From Neorhizobium petrolearium (GTDB taxonomy: Bacteria > Pseudomonadota > Alphaproteobacteria > Rhizobiales > Rhizobiaceae), in the NCBI RefSeq assembly GCF_017873175.1, contig NZ_JAGGJW010000017.1, positions 93,774 to 157,773 of the forward strand: a DNA stretch of 64,000 nucleotides, written 5' to 3'. This document shows, one piece after another, positions 35,265-44,093 of this stretch (positions within the stretch are counted from its first letter, which is position 1; each line of letters starts with the position of its first letter). Below the pieces are notes generated by a model. That model saw nothing but the letters and a program-made list of their open reading frames with translations, made no database searches and was not told the origin of the DNA. Position numbers and translations under genes: made by a program.

Positions 35265-37475
35265 ATGCCGATCGCTTCTGCAGGCAGCAATTCAGTCCCC
35301 GAGCCGACAGGCCAGGGGACGCCGATAGCGCAGTTCTTCATTCCCGCTGCCGCATCGCTGCAGGAGCGACGGCCGCGTACCCTGAAGCACGGCGATACCT
35401 TCGCCGTCTTCGACCACAATGGCGATGCGCTTTCCAGGCCCGGCAGCCCGGAAGGCCTCTTTCACCGTGATACGCGTTACCTCTCGCATCTCTATCTGAC
35501 GATCAACAGCAAGCGGCCGATGTTGTTGTCATCGACGCTACGCGACGACAACGCGACACTGACTTGCGATCTCACCAATCCCGATCTCTTCGATGACAAG
35601 GGAAAGCTCGTTCTGGAGCATGACCTGATCCATCTGCGCAGATCCCGCTTCCTCTGGAATGCACGGTGTTACGAGCGATTGAGCGCGAGGAACTATGACG
35701 AGCAGCCGCGCCACGTGCGCCTCGGGATCGAGTTCGCGTCGGATTTCGCAGATCTTTTCGAAGTGCGGGGAACCGCGAGAGCCAGGAGGGGGCGGCATCT
35801 TCCCGCCGTCGTAGAGCAGAACGGTGTCCTTCTCTCTTATATCGGTTTGGACGATCGAAAGCGAACCACCCGGCTTTCCTTCGACCCGCAGCCGAACGAG
35901 CTCGGGAGCGGCCATGTCATTTATGATCTCCATCTGGCGCCGCACGAAACCAGATCGCTGTTCATCGAGGTTGCTTGCGACCAGACCCCCGCGGGTCGAC
36001 CGAGCCACCGTTCCTTTTTCCTGGCCTTGCGGGATGCCCGTCGCGCCTTGCGTGCCTCGTCCTCGCGGGCGGCAACGATCGTCACGTCCAACGAGATCTT
36101 CAACGAGGTCGCGCGGCGCAGCGTCTCGGACCTTTACATGCTGATGACCGACAAGCCGGAAGGGCCATATCCTTATGCCGGCATTCCCTGGTTCAGCACG
36201 GTCTTCGGCCGCGATGCGCTCATTACCGCGCTTCAGACGCTCTGGCTCGATCCGCAGATCGCCCGCGGCGTACTGGGGCATTTGGCGGCCAACCAGGCCA
36301 CAGAGGTCGATCCGGCCGCTGACGCCGAGCCCGGAAAAATTTTGCATGAGGTGCGCTATGGCGAGATGGCCGAACTCGGCGAGGTCCCCTTCCGCCGTTA
36401 TTACGGCAGTATCGACTCGACGCCACTCTTCGTAATGCTGGCTGGCGAATACCTCAGGCGGACCGGCGATCTCGCCACCATCTATCGTCTTCTGCCGCAT
36501 ATAGAGGCGGCGCTGACCTGGATCGACGAACACGGCGACCGCGACGGCGACGGTTTCGTCGAATATGGGCGGCTGACGGAAGAAGGGCTGGTCAACCAGG
36601 CCTGGAAAGACAGCCACGACTCCGTCTTCCATGCCGACGGCACATTGGCGAAGGGACCGATCGCGATCGCCGAGGTTCAGGCCTACGTCTACGGCGCCTG
36701 GCAGGCGGCGGCCGAGATTTTCCGCGTGCTTGACCGGCCGGAACGTGCCGCGAACCTGCTGGCAAGAGCGGAGGGATTCCGCCGCGCCTTCGACGTCGCT
36801 TTCTTCGACAATGAACTCGGCACCTACGTCCTTGCGCTCGACGGAGACAAACGGCCCTGCCGGGTGCGATCCTCCAATGCAGGCCACGCGCTCTTCACCG
36901 GCGTAGCCTATCCGGAACGGGCGAAACAGGTTGCCCACACGCTGATGAGAGCGTCGTCGTTCTGCGGCTGGGGCATCCGAACCGTGCCTTCCACGGAGGC
37001 GCGTTACAATCCCATGAGCTATCACAACGGCTCGATCTGGCCGCACGACAACGCTCTGATCGCAAGCGGTCTGGCCCGGTATGGCTATCGAGCAGAAGCT
37101 GCGCGGATATTCGAGGGCCTGTTTGCGGCCTCAACCTATATCGACTTGCGTCGGCTTCCCGAACTTTTCTGCGGACTGCCGCGCCAACGCGCACAGGGGC
37201 CGACTTTCTATCCGGTCGCATGCTCCCCTCAGGCATGGGCTGCTGCGGCTCCGCTTTCGCTGCTGCAATCATGCCTCGGTCTCGATTTCGATCCGCATGG
37301 CTTGCAGATCAGCTTCAACGAGCCGGAACTTCCCGCCTTTCTCGACGAGGTTACCTTGCGGCATCTGCAGATCGGCAATGGCTTGGCCGACATTGCTCTT
37401 CGCCGCTCCGGTCGCCATGTAATGGTTGACGTGATCGACCGCAGGGGCGATGTCCGGGTGCTCACGACGGCATGA
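35265..37475 (+). CDS. Amylo-alpha-1,6-glucosidase (glycogen-debranching-type)
   Basis: 736 residues. An N-terminal debranching-enzyme beta domain (TLKHGDTFAVFDHNGDAL, GLFHRDTRYLSHL) is followed by an (alpha/alpha)6 barrel with AGIPWFSTVFGRDALITALQ, NQAWKDSHDSVFHADG, GWGIRTVP and YHNGSIWPHDNALIA. These are the motifs of bacterial amylo-alpha-1,6-glucosidase-type proteins. It should hydrolyse alpha-1,6-linked glucose from glycogen or a related glucan. No signal peptide is visible, so it is cytoplasmic. It forms an operon with the upstream glycosyltransferase. Confidence 0.92.
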   Translation: MPIASAGSNSVPEPTGQGTPIAQFFIPAAASLQERRPRTLKHGDTFAVFDHNGDALSRPGSPEGLFHRDTRYLSHLYLTINSKRPMLLSSTLRDDNATLTCDLTNPDLFDDKGKLVLEHDLIHLRRSRFLWNARCYERLSARNYDEQPRHVRLGIEFASDFADLFEVRGTARARRGRHLPAVVEQNGVLLSYIGLDDRKRTTRLSFDPQPNELGSGHVIYDLHLAPHETRSLFIEVACDQTPAGRPSHRSFFLALRDARRALRASSSRAATIVTSNEIFNEVARRSVSDLYMLMTDKPEGPYPYAGIPWFSTVFGRDALITALQTLWLDPQIARGVLGHLAANQATEVDPAADAEPGKILHEVRYGEMAELGEVPFRRYYGSIDSTPLFVMLAGEYLRRTGDLATIYRLLPHIEAALTWIDEHGDRDGDGFVEYGRLTEEGLVNQAWKDSHDSVFHADGTLAKGPIAIAEVQAYVYGAWQAAAEIFRVLDRPERAANLLARAEGFRRAFDVAFFDNELGTYVLALDGDKRPCRVRSSNAGHALFTGVAYPERAKQVAHTLMRASSFCGWGIRTVPSTEARYNPMSYHNGSIWPHDNALIASGLARYGYRAEAARIFEGLFAASTYIDLRRLPELFCGLPRQRAQGPTFYPVACSPQAWAAAAPLSLLQSCLGLDFDPHGLQISFNEPELPAFLDEVTLRHLQIGNGLADIALRRSGRHVMVDVIDRRGDVRVLTTA

Positions 37476-37518
37476 ACCGGCTCGGCGATTGCACCGGCTG
37501 GCAACCTTGCCGACCAAG

Positions 37519-37743
37519 CTAATCGGCTTGCTCCTCCTCATCGGCGGTCAGCAGATCGACGAGCGCGGCCACCCTGCCTGCCGGCAGATGCCGCCCTTCG
37601 CCTATCAAGGCTTCGTCGTTGTTGGCCCATGCGAATGCCTCGGCGAGTTCAGCCTGCGTCGCACCCGTTGCCACGACCTCAGCAACCAACGTTTCATCGA
37701 CAGGCCCAAGGACGGCGATGACGTCTCCGGAAGTCATTGTCAT
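37519..37743 (-). CDS. Small acidic hypothetical protein
   Basis: 74 residues starting MTMTSGDVIAVLGPVDE, then LVAEVVATGATQAELAEAFAW and a C-terminal LVDLLTADEEEQ. It is acidic and helical with no membrane segment. Similar short proteins occur next to stress genes in rhizobia. AAGGAG precedes the ATG. It converges with the debranching enzyme. Function unknown. Confidence 0.6.
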   Translation of the reverse strand: MTMTSGDVIAVLGPVDETLVAEVVATGATQAELAEAFAWANNDEALIGEGRHLPAGRVAALVDLLTADEEEQAD

Positions 37744-37908
37744 ATCCGTTGCTCCTTTCTCGACTTATCCATATCTGCTCTCACACGAATCTGGTGACGC
37801 AAACGCAAAAATCAATTTTTTACGTCGGATAATTCCGCTCCTCTTGAAATAGCAACCCACTGAATTATATCAATATTGTTCGATTGCCAATGGGGATCGA
37901 CAAGTCCA

Positions 37909-37970
37909 GGAGACGCCATGTGCTCTTGGCGTCTCCTTGTATCCATGTTGCTTACAAGGAGGATATGGCT
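37909..37970 (+). promoter_or_regulatory. ROSE-type RNA thermometer in front of hsp20
   Basis: Two hairpins are visible. The first is a perfect 10-bp stem (37909-37918 with 37927-37936). The second pairs CTCCTTGTA (37933-37941) with TACAAGGAG (37953-37961) and so hides the Shine-Dalgarno sequence. Its loop contains UUGCU (37948-37952), the signature of ROSE elements of rhizobial small heat-shock genes. The two stems share bases 37933-37936, so they exclude each other. Translation should open on heating. Confidence 0.8.
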
Positions 37971-38447
37971 ATGAGGACAAACCTCGATTTTTCTCCCCTG
38001 TTCCGGTCGAGCATCGGTTTCGACCGAATGTTGAACGCCCTCGAGGCTGCAAGCCGCATCGAGACGATCGACAACTGGCCTCCGTATGACATCGTCAAGT
38101 CCGGCGAGGACGACTATCGCATTGCCATGGCAGTGGCGGGCTTCTCGCAAGACGAATTGGCGATTACCCAGGAGCAGAACATGCTCGTGGTCTCGGGTCA
38201 GAAGGCGAATGCTGAAGACGTGCAGTATCTGCATCGCGGCATTGCCGGCCGATCGTTCCAGCGCCGGTTCGAGCTCGCCGACCATGTCAAGGTCGTAGGT
38301 GCCGGCCTCGTAAATGGTCTGCTGACCATCGATCTCAAGCGCGAAATCCCGGAAGAGATGAAGCCGCGCCAGATCGAGATTTCGACCGACATGGCTCTGC
38401 CGAAGGCCGAGATGAAGCAGATCGAGGCCGAGAAACAGGCGGCTTAA
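37971..38447 (+). CDS. Hsp20 small heat-shock protein (class A-like)
   Basis: 158 residues. The alpha-crystallin domain runs from about 35 to 130 with YDIVKSGEDDYRIAMAVAGF, GLVNGLLTIDLKREIPE and the RQIEI tail that binds partner subunits. It starts MRTNLDFSPLFRSSIGFDR, the standard N-terminus of rhizobial class A Hsp20. An ATG at 37965 adds two residues, but its Shine-Dalgarno spacing is too short. It holds unfolding proteins for refolding and is controlled by the ROSE element directly upstream. A second Hsp20 gene follows after 96 bases. Confidence 0.92.
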   Translation: MRTNLDFSPLFRSSIGFDRMLNALEAASRIETIDNWPPYDIVKSGEDDYRIAMAVAGFSQDELAITQEQNMLVVSGQKANAEDVQYLHRGIAGRSFQRRFELADHVKVVGAGLVNGLLTIDLKREIPEEMKPRQIEISTDMALPKAEMKQIEAEKQAA

Positions 38448-38543
38448 GCCTCCCATCAGCGCAACACGCGCGCGAGGCGCCGGGCGATGCTCGGCGCCGG
38501 TGGGAAAGCTTTGCCAACTGAACCAACGGAAAGGAGAAGAAAC

Positions 38544-39053
38544 ATGAGTGTTCGTGATTTGATTCCCTGGAACCGCAACAATGGCAACCAGGTTCCGAGC
38601 ATCCTGCGCGATGACGATCGTGATCCCTTCCTGTCGCTTCATCGCGAGGTAAACCGTCTGTTCGATGACGTCTTCCGCGGCTTCGGCTCCAGCCTGCCGT
38701 CCTTCGCAAACGGCTCCGCGTTCACTGCCGGCTGGCCGAATGTCGAGATCTCCGACACCGACAAGGAGATCAAGGTGACCGCCGAAGTGCCCGGCCTTGA
38801 GGAGAAGGACATCGAGGTCCTGCTCAACGACGGCGTCCTGACGTTGAGGGGCGAAAAGCGTTCTGAGACGGAAGACAAGGATCGCCAGTTCTCCGAACGC
38901 TATTACGGCCGATTCGAGCGCCGCATCCCGCTCGGTATCGAGGTCAAGGACGATCAGGTCGATGCGCGCTTCAAGAATGGTGTGCTGACCGTGACCTTGC
39001 CGAAGAGCGAAAAGGCGCAGTCGCAGGTCAAGCGCATCGCCATCAAAAGCTGA
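38544..39053 (+). CDS. Hsp20 small heat-shock protein (class C/IbpA-unlike)
   Basis: 169 residues. The alpha-crystallin domain has WPNVEISDTDKEIKVTAEVPG, LNDGVLTLRGEKRSE and FKNGVLTVTLPKSEKAQ, with the IKS tail. The N-terminus MSVRDLIPWNRN is typical of the other Hsp20 branch in alphaproteobacteria, so the two proteins probably form different oligomers. AAGGAG lies before the ATG. A GC-rich hairpin (GGCGCCG with CGGCGCC) lies in the 96-base gap after the first hsp20, but no UUGCU-type ROSE signature is seen here. Confidence 0.92.
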   Translation: MSVRDLIPWNRNNGNQVPSILRDDDRDPFLSLHREVNRLFDDVFRGFGSSLPSFANGSAFTAGWPNVEISDTDKEIKVTAEVPGLEEKDIEVLLNDGVLTLRGEKRSETEDKDRQFSERYYGRFERRIPLGIEVKDDQVDARFKNGVLTVTLPKSEKAQSQVKRIAIKS

Positions 39054-39124
39054 TCGGTCCGATCTACCTGGCGGCCGGCCCTTGGCGGTCGCCAGTGTCC
39101 TTCGCCAACAGGGAGGGATGAACG

Positions 39125-39880
39125 ATGGAGACTTCAAGAGAGACACACCACGAAATCACAATGCCGACTTCCGCTTCCCGCGCTTCGAACGACAATCTCC
39201 GCGGCCGGCTCTCTTTTGGGCGGTCATTGTTTCCCGAGGATGCCGTTGCTCGCATCTTTAAGCCATCTCCCTCAGTGACGACGTCAGGAACCGCGCGAGC
39301 ACAAGGATGGCGGCTCGTCTTCGAGCGTCGCAGCGCACCCTTCATCGAGTCTTTGATGGGGGATACGGGCGGCCACGATACGCTCACACAGGTCGAGCTG
39401 GAATTTCCCACCCTTCAATCTGCCATTCGCTACGCCGAGCGGCAGGGCCTGAGCTACGTCGTGCAGAGGCGGGGGACGAAGCCGGCCAGGCGGACCAGGC
39501 AACCGTTGGTCCTGCGACCGAAGCGGACGTCTCATGCCTTCTCCGACACGACGCTGGAGCGGCTCGGCCTTTCGGCACTTCAGGACAGCTATGACCAGGC
39601 GCTCGACGGCGCAGCAACCCGCAATGACCCGTCCGGACCAGAAAGCTGGTCCTCAGCGATGGATGTTGTCAGCGACAGGACGTTGTCGCTCCAGGCCAAA
39701 CGCTCGATCCTGATGAACTGGGCCTGGACGGAGTACCTGATCGACCAGGCCACCAACGAAGGCATGCCGGAGAACGCGCGTCCCTCGCGCCTCGATGAAG
39801 TCGACCAGGCGCTGCTTGCGCTCAAGCGGGAAGTGGAAGCCAGCCAGTCCGTTCCCGTGACCGATCGAAAAGCTGCATGA
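39125..39880 (+). CDS. NDUFS4-like (ETC complex I subunit) protein
   Basis: 251 residues. The central part (about 57-115) is the NDUFS4 domain: GWRLVFERRSAPFIESLMG, DTLTQVELEFPTLQSAIRYAE and LSYVVQ. The C-terminal part (about 170-240) has the SSAMDVVSDRTLSLQAKRSILMNW pattern found in related stress-cluster proteins (a VLAD..LS...K..IL..W module). The usual NDUFS4 is an accessory subunit of NADH dehydrogenase, but this longer protein is on an accessory replicon next to Hsp20 genes. It may work on damaged complex I or may have another role. GGAGGG precedes the ATG. The stop overlaps the next start codon. Confidence 0.75.
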   Translation: METSRETHHEITMPTSASRASNDNLRGRLSFGRSLFPEDAVARIFKPSPSVTTSGTARAQGWRLVFERRSAPFIESLMGDTGGHDTLTQVELEFPTLQSAIRYAERQGLSYVVQRRGTKPARRTRQPLVLRPKRTSHAFSDTTLERLGLSALQDSYDQALDGAATRNDPSGPESWSSAMDVVSDRTLSLQAKRSILMNWAWTEYLIDQATNEGMPENARPSRLDEVDQALLALKREVEASQSVPVTDRKAA

Positions 39881-39888
39881 GGTGCCCC

Positions 39889-40212
39889 ATGGATCCGCAT
39901 GTCGTTTTCGATTGCCAGAAGATCCTGCCGAACAGATTTGCCCTGGCGCTCGCCGCGGCCGCCCGCAGCCGTGCGCTGAACCGCGGCGTGGAGCCAAGAC
40001 TTGACCGGCAGGGCGTAAGTGCGAGCGAGCTTGCGTTGCTGGAGATTGCCAGTGGGGCGTTTGTTGAGGATGAACTGGCGCCATACCTGCTCCCATCGCC
40101 GGCAGGCGCACCTCTCGCGGCTGCTCCGTCCACCACACCCGAGTTTCGCGGCGACGGGCGTTCAAGCGCTGCCGCCGCACCCGTCTCCTGCCCGCAGGAG
40201 GCGGTCCATTGA
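39889..40212 (+). CDS. RNA polymerase omega-subunit-like protein
   Basis: 107 residues. The N-terminal half reads VVFDCQKILPNRFALALAAAARSRAL and SELALLEIASGAF, the pattern of RpoZ (NRFELVLLAA.RAR, then ALREIA). The C-terminus is Ala/Pro/Ser-rich and unrelated. A paralogue of omega could compete for the beta-prime subunit and shift promoter choice, for instance in stress. This is an inference from sequence resemblance. An ATG at 39877 overlaps the previous stop as ATGA and would add four residues; 39889 has a GAGGTG upstream. Coupled to the NDUFS4-like gene either way. Confidence 0.6.
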   Translation: MDPHVVFDCQKILPNRFALALAAAARSRALNRGVEPRLDRQGVSASELALLEIASGAFVEDELAPYLLPSPAGAPLAAAPSTTPEFRGDGRSSAAAAPVSCPQEAVH

Positions 40213-40245
40213 TGATGCCAACCAACCGATGAGGAGAAATGAACG

Positions 40246-40611
40246 ATGCTGAAGTCCCTGCCTTCGAACAATCGGACGGCTTTCGATATCGTCAATATCG
40301 TTGCCGGTCTTGGTCTTCTGATCTAACCCTGGCTGCTCGGCTTTACCGCCGAGACCTATGCCGCCTGGAATGGCTGGATCGTCGGCGCGGCCGTCGCCCT
40401 GGTCGCCGTCGCCGCGCTCTACGCCTTTTATGAGGTGGAGGAGTGGGTCAACCTCGTGCTCGGTATATGGGCTGTGGTCGCTCCATGGGTCCTCGGCTTC
40501 TCAACCGTGACCGCAGCCATGTGGGCGCATGTCATTGCCGGCATTGTCGTCGCAGCGTTGGCTGCCGGCAGCATCTGGTTCAGCCATAACAGTCCACTCT
40601 CGACCGCATAA
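40246..40611 (+). pseudogene. SPW-repeat membrane protein gene with an in-frame stop
   Basis: The frame reads MLKSLPSNNRTAFDIV, then a hydrophobic helix ending GLGLLI, a TAA at 40324-40326, then PWLLGFTAETYAAWNGW and three further helices with APWVLGF, ending at TAA 40609. SPW proteins carry two Ser-Pro-Trp motifs. Here the Ser codon of the first motif is exactly the stop, explained by a single TCA to TAA change. The rest is intact and uninterrupted for 95 codons, so the mutation is recent or is read through. GAGGAG precedes the start. A strong terminator follows. Confidence 0.8.
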
Positions 40612-40620
40612 GCTGACGAA

Positions 40621-40653
40621 GAACGGGTCCGGACCTTCGGACCCGTTCTTTTT
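40621..40653 (+). terminator. Intrinsic terminator
   Basis: GAACGGGTCCG pairs with CGGACCCGTTC over 11 bp around a six-base loop, followed by TTTTT. It closes the Hsp20/NDUFS4/omega/SPW unit and separates it from the protease gene. Confidence 0.85.
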
Positions 40654-40708
40654 ATGCCTTTCGTGCCTCGCGCCGGAAAGAAGAAAACCATCAATTCAGG
40701 AGCAACCG

Positions 40709-42094
40709 ATGTTCGATCTCGCCCCGAGGCTTCGCACGATTGCCGCGTCCGCAGCCATCGCCGCCGGAGCCGTCCTGTTAACCGTCACCCCCGCCGTCGC
40801 GCAGACAGCAGGGCCGGCACCTTCGTCCACCAGCCTTCCGACACTGGCGCCGATGCTTGAGCATGTCACGCCGGCCGTGGTCAATATTGCTGTCGTCTCG
40901 CGTTCGTCGGTCGAGAGCAATCCCCTTTACAGCGATCCCAACTTTCGCCGCTTCTTCAATCTGCCGGAGCAGCAACCGCGCGCCAGGATGAGCGCGGGCT
41001 CGGGCGTTATCGTCGACGCCGTGAAAGGCTATGTGCTGACCAATCATCATGTCGTCGATGGCGGAACCGAAATCTCCGTCACCCTGAAGGATGGACGTCA
41101 GCTGCCCGCAAAACTCATCGGCAGCGACAAGGAGACCGACATCGCGCTGCTGCAGATCAAAGCGAAAAACCTCACGGCGATCCAAATAGGGGATTCCGAT
41201 GCCCTCAAGGTGGGCGACTATGTCGTCGCTATCGGCAACCCCTTCGGGCTCGGCCAGACGGTGACTTCGGGCATCGTCAGCGCGCTCGGACGGAGCGGCT
41301 TGAACATCGAGGGCTATGAGGACTTCATCCAGACCGACGCCTCGATCAATCCCGGCAATTCCGGCGGTGCACTGGTGACGCTCGACGGCAAGCTGGTCGG
41401 CGTCAATACAGCGATCCTCAGCCCCGCCGGCGCCAATGTCGGTATTGGCTTTGCAGTCCCCAGCAGCATGGCGGTAACCGTGATGAACCAGTTGATTGCC
41501 CACGGCGAGGTTCAGCGCGGTAAGCTGGGCATCGGTATCCAGGATCTCACACCGGATCTGGCAGAAGCCCTCAAGCTCGGTGACCTGCGGGGCGCCCTGA
41601 TTGCCAATGTCGAACCCGGCTCGTCGGCCGAGCGTGCAGGATTGAAGACCGGCGACGTGGTGACGGCGATCGACGGGCGACCTGTCCACGGCGCCACCGA
41701 TCTCAGGAACCGCATCGGGCTGACCCCGGCAGGCAGCAAGATCCGGCTGACCGTGAAGCGTGGGGATGACGAGCAGGTTGTTGCCGCCACGATCGCAGCC
41801 GAAGATAAGGCCTCAGCAGATCTTTCCGGCACGGCGCTCGATGGTGCTAGAATGCGAGACGCGTTGGATGCCGAATCCGCTGAGGTTGGCGACTCCGGCG
41901 TGGTGATCGAAAGCGTGGCCTCTGGCAGCCCCGCAGCCCGTACCGGGCTTCGCGCTGGCGATATGATCGTTGCGGTGAACAGGGTTCCCGTCGGTTCCGT
42001 TTCCGACCTGCGACGGGTGATCGACGAGAAGCCCGCTATAGCGGCCCTTGAACTGATCCGCGATGGCGGCCGCTTGCTGGTGGTCGTGCGATAA
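40709..42094 (+). CDS. HtrA/DegP-type periplasmic serine protease
   Basis: 461 residues. A Sec signal (IAASAAIAAGAVLLTVTPAVAQ) is followed by a trypsin-like domain with the complete triad: His in TNHHVV, Asp in ETDIALLQI, Ser in NPGNSGGAL. Two PDZ domains follow (about 255-340 and 375-455), with GALIANVEPGSSAERAGL and GVVIESVASGSPAARTGL. It degrades or refolds misfolded proteins in the periplasm. The start at 40709 has AGGAG upstream and begins the signal peptide. It is a further protein-quality gene in the stress block. Confidence 0.95.
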   Translation: MFDLAPRLRTIAASAAIAAGAVLLTVTPAVAQTAGPAPSSTSLPTLAPMLEHVTPAVVNIAVVSRSSVESNPLYSDPNFRRFFNLPEQQPRARMSAGSGVIVDAVKGYVLTNHHVVDGGTEISVTLKDGRQLPAKLIGSDKETDIALLQIKAKNLTAIQIGDSDALKVGDYVVAIGNPFGLGQTVTSGIVSALGRSGLNIEGYEDFIQTDASINPGNSGGALVTLDGKLVGVNTAILSPAGANVGIGFAVPSSMAVTVMNQLIAHGEVQRGKLGIGIQDLTPDLAEALKLGDLRGALIANVEPGSSAERAGLKTGDVVTAIDGRPVHGATDLRNRIGLTPAGSKIRLTVKRGDDEQVVAATIAAEDKASADLSGTALDGARMRDALDAESAEVGDSGVVIESVASGSPAARTGLRAGDMIVAVNRVPVGSVSDLRRVIDEKPAIAALELIRDGGRLLVVVR

Positions 42095-42204
42095 TGGGAG
42101 CGGTCGCATGGTGATGGACAGGAAGACACGTTTCGATGTCGGCTAATCCAAACGAGATATTTTCCAAAATAGCGGGAGGTTTGCATGGTCGCGAAATGGA
42201 ATTG

Positions 42205-43257
42205 TCAGGGTTTGGCGGCCATGTCGAAGACTGCGGCATTGTCCTGGATCTCACGCAGGCCCTTATAGGAAGCATGCCGCAGGCTTCCGTCCCGCGTCCA
42301 GCCGCGGAACTCGATCTCAGCGATCAAGGTCGGCTGGGCGAACACCAGACGCTTGCCTTTAAGCGGCACCACCGGCTTGGTCGTCTTCAGCCGATCGAGC
42401 GTCTTCTTCAGATCATCCGCTTGCCTGCCGTTGAAGCCGGTTCCGACGGAACCGACATAGACCCAGTCGTAACCGCGCCGTCCGGCAAGCAGCAAGCTAC
42501 CCAGGCCGCCACGGGCAGACTCCGATTGCTCGTAGCCGACGATCATGAAGCTCTCCGACTGCACGCATTTGATCTTGAGCCAGTCGCCGGTGCGCCCGCT
42601 GCGGTAGGGCCGATCCCGGTGCTTGGCGATGATGCCTTCCAAACCGATCTGGCAGGCGTGTTCGAGCAAGCTGTCGGCATCCAGCGTCAGTTCCTCGGAC
42701 AGCCGAACGGTGCCGGCTTCTTCCGCCGGCACGACATCCTCGAGCAGGTGACGTCGCACCGACAGCTCTGTCCGTGTTAAATCGTGCCCGTCCAGATAAA
42801 GCAGGTCAAAGGCGTAGAGGATGGACTCGGTCGAGATGCGTTTTCCGCCACGGCCACCCAGCGAACGTTGCAGCGCCCCAAAGTCGGAGCGGCCTTGGTC
42901 GTCAAGCACGACAGCCTCTCCGTCCAGGATGGCGGTAGTTAAACCAAGTTTTTCAGCCGCATCCGCGATCGCCGGAAATCGGTGCGTCCAGTCGTGGCCG
43001 CCGCGGGTGATGATCCGAACGCTTTTCGGCTCGATGTGGATCGCCAACCGATAGCCGTCCCATTTTACCTCGTAAAGCCAGTCAGGCCCGACCGGCACTG
43101 TCGGTTTCAGGAGAGCAAGGCAAGGCTCGATGCGCGCCGGCATTTCGTCGAAGGGCAGGCTCGGCTGGTTCGCATCGCGTTTGCGGATCGGACGGGATTG
43201 GACGGAGGACGTCGATTCATCGAGCAGAGGGAGGGGTGGTCGGCGGGCGCGCAACAT
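42205..43257 (-). CDS. ATP-dependent DNA ligase of LigD ligase-domain type
   Basis: 350 residues, ligase domain only, without the PE and polymerase domains of LigD. The nucleotidyl-lysine motif is YEVKWDGYR (Lys65). Further motifs are ILDGEAVVLD, ILYAFDLLYLDG, EGIIAK and DWLKIKC, with a C-terminal OB fold (GSVGTGFNGR, EIEFRGWT). It seals nicks and, with Ku, probably breaks. Two bases separate the upstream Ku stop from its ATG, so it is the last gene of a ku-ku-ligase operon. Compared with the LigD at 27960 it shares only the ligase core. Confidence 0.92.
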   Translation of the reverse strand: MLRARRPPLPLLDESTSSVQSRPIRKRDANQPSLPFDEMPARIEPCLALLKPTVPVGPDWLYEVKWDGYRLAIHIEPKSVRIITRGGHDWTHRFPAIADAAEKLGLTTAILDGEAVVLDDQGRSDFGALQRSLGGRGGKRISTESILYAFDLLYLDGHDLTRTELSVRRHLLEDVVPAEEAGTVRLSEELTLDADSLLEHACQIGLEGIIAKHRDRPYRSGRTGDWLKIKCVQSESFMIVGYEQSESARGGLGSLLLAGRRGYDWVYVGSVGTGFNGRQADDLKKTLDRLKTTKPVVPLKGKRLVFAQPTLIAEIEFRGWTRDGSLRHASYKGLREIQDNAAVFDMAAKP

Positions 43258-43259
43258 TG

Positions 43260-44081
43260 CTAATGCCTGCCTGACCGGTTTTCGGCATCCACGGACTTCC
43301 GCAGGGCATCCATGATATTGATGACGTTGTTCGGCGCCGCCGGTTCCGCCTTGTCCTTGTTCTTGGGCTTCGCCTTTGACGGCTTCTTCATCTGCTTCTT
43401 CTTCGCCTCGATGATGTCGAGAAGTTTGTCCTGGACCGGGTCGGAGACCATCTTCGGGTTCCAGTGCTGCGTCTGCTTCTTGATCAACTGCTGGACAAGC
43501 GGCATCATGTCGCCGTCGGCCGGCTCTTCGTCGACCCTTTCGAAATAGGTCTCGGGGTCACGGACCTCGTCGCCGTACCGCAGCGTCCAGAGCACGATAC
43601 CCCTGCCGCGTGGCTCCAGCATGACAGCTCGCTCGCGGCGCGATATCACCAGCCGCGATATGCCGATCATGTTCTCGGCCGCCATCGCGTCGCGGATAAC
43701 CGAAAATGCTTCCATGCCGACCGGATCGTCGGGCGAGAGATAATAGGGCGTGTCGAGCCAGATCCATCCGACACTGTCGCGTGGAGAGAAGACCTCGATA
43801 TCGATCGTCTTGGTGCTGTCGAGCGCGACGTTTTCCAGCTCTTCGTCTTCGAGGATCACATACTCGTCCTCGCCGCGCTGATAACCCTTCACCTCGTCTT
43901 CGTCCTTCACCTCCTTGCCGGTGACGGCATCAACATAATGGCTGACGACGCGGTTCCGGGTTTCGCGGTTGAGGGTGTGGAAGCGGACCTTCTCGTTTTC
44001 CGAGGTCGCCGGCATCATCTGCACCGGGCAGGTGACGAGAGAGAGCTTGAGATAGCCTTTCCAGTAGGGGGGCAAAGCCAT
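43260..44081 (-). CDS. ku: Ku protein, first of two
   Basis: 273 residues. Bacterial Ku forms a homodimeric ring on DNA ends and recruits LigD. The core beta-barrel has YWKGYLKLSLVTCPVQM, KVRFHTLNRETRNRV and KGYQRGEDEYVILEDEE. The C-terminus is Lys-rich (KKKQMKKPSKAKPKNKDK), as in Ku proteins that bind and bridge DNA. It lies between the second ku gene (12 bases) and the ligase (2 bases). Confidence 0.95.
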   Translation of the reverse strand: MALPPYWKGYLKLSLVTCPVQMMPATSENEKVRFHTLNRETRNRVVSHYVDAVTGKEVKDEDEVKGYQRGEDEYVILEDEELENVALDSTKTIDIEVFSPRDSVGWIWLDTPYYLSPDDPVGMEAFSVIRDAMAAENMIGISRLVISRRERAVMLEPRGRGIVLWTLRYGDEVRDPETYFERVDEEPADGDMMPLVQQLIKKQTQHWNPKMVSDPVQDKLLDIIEAKKKQMKKPSKAKPKNKDKAEPAAPNNVINIMDALRKSVDAENRSGRH

Positions 44082-44093
44082 CTTGTCCTCCCG

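Noticed and set aside
38455..38543. Second ROSE element before the second hsp20
   Set aside because: A GC-rich hairpin exists but the UUGCU signature and an anti-Shine-Dalgarno arm are absent.
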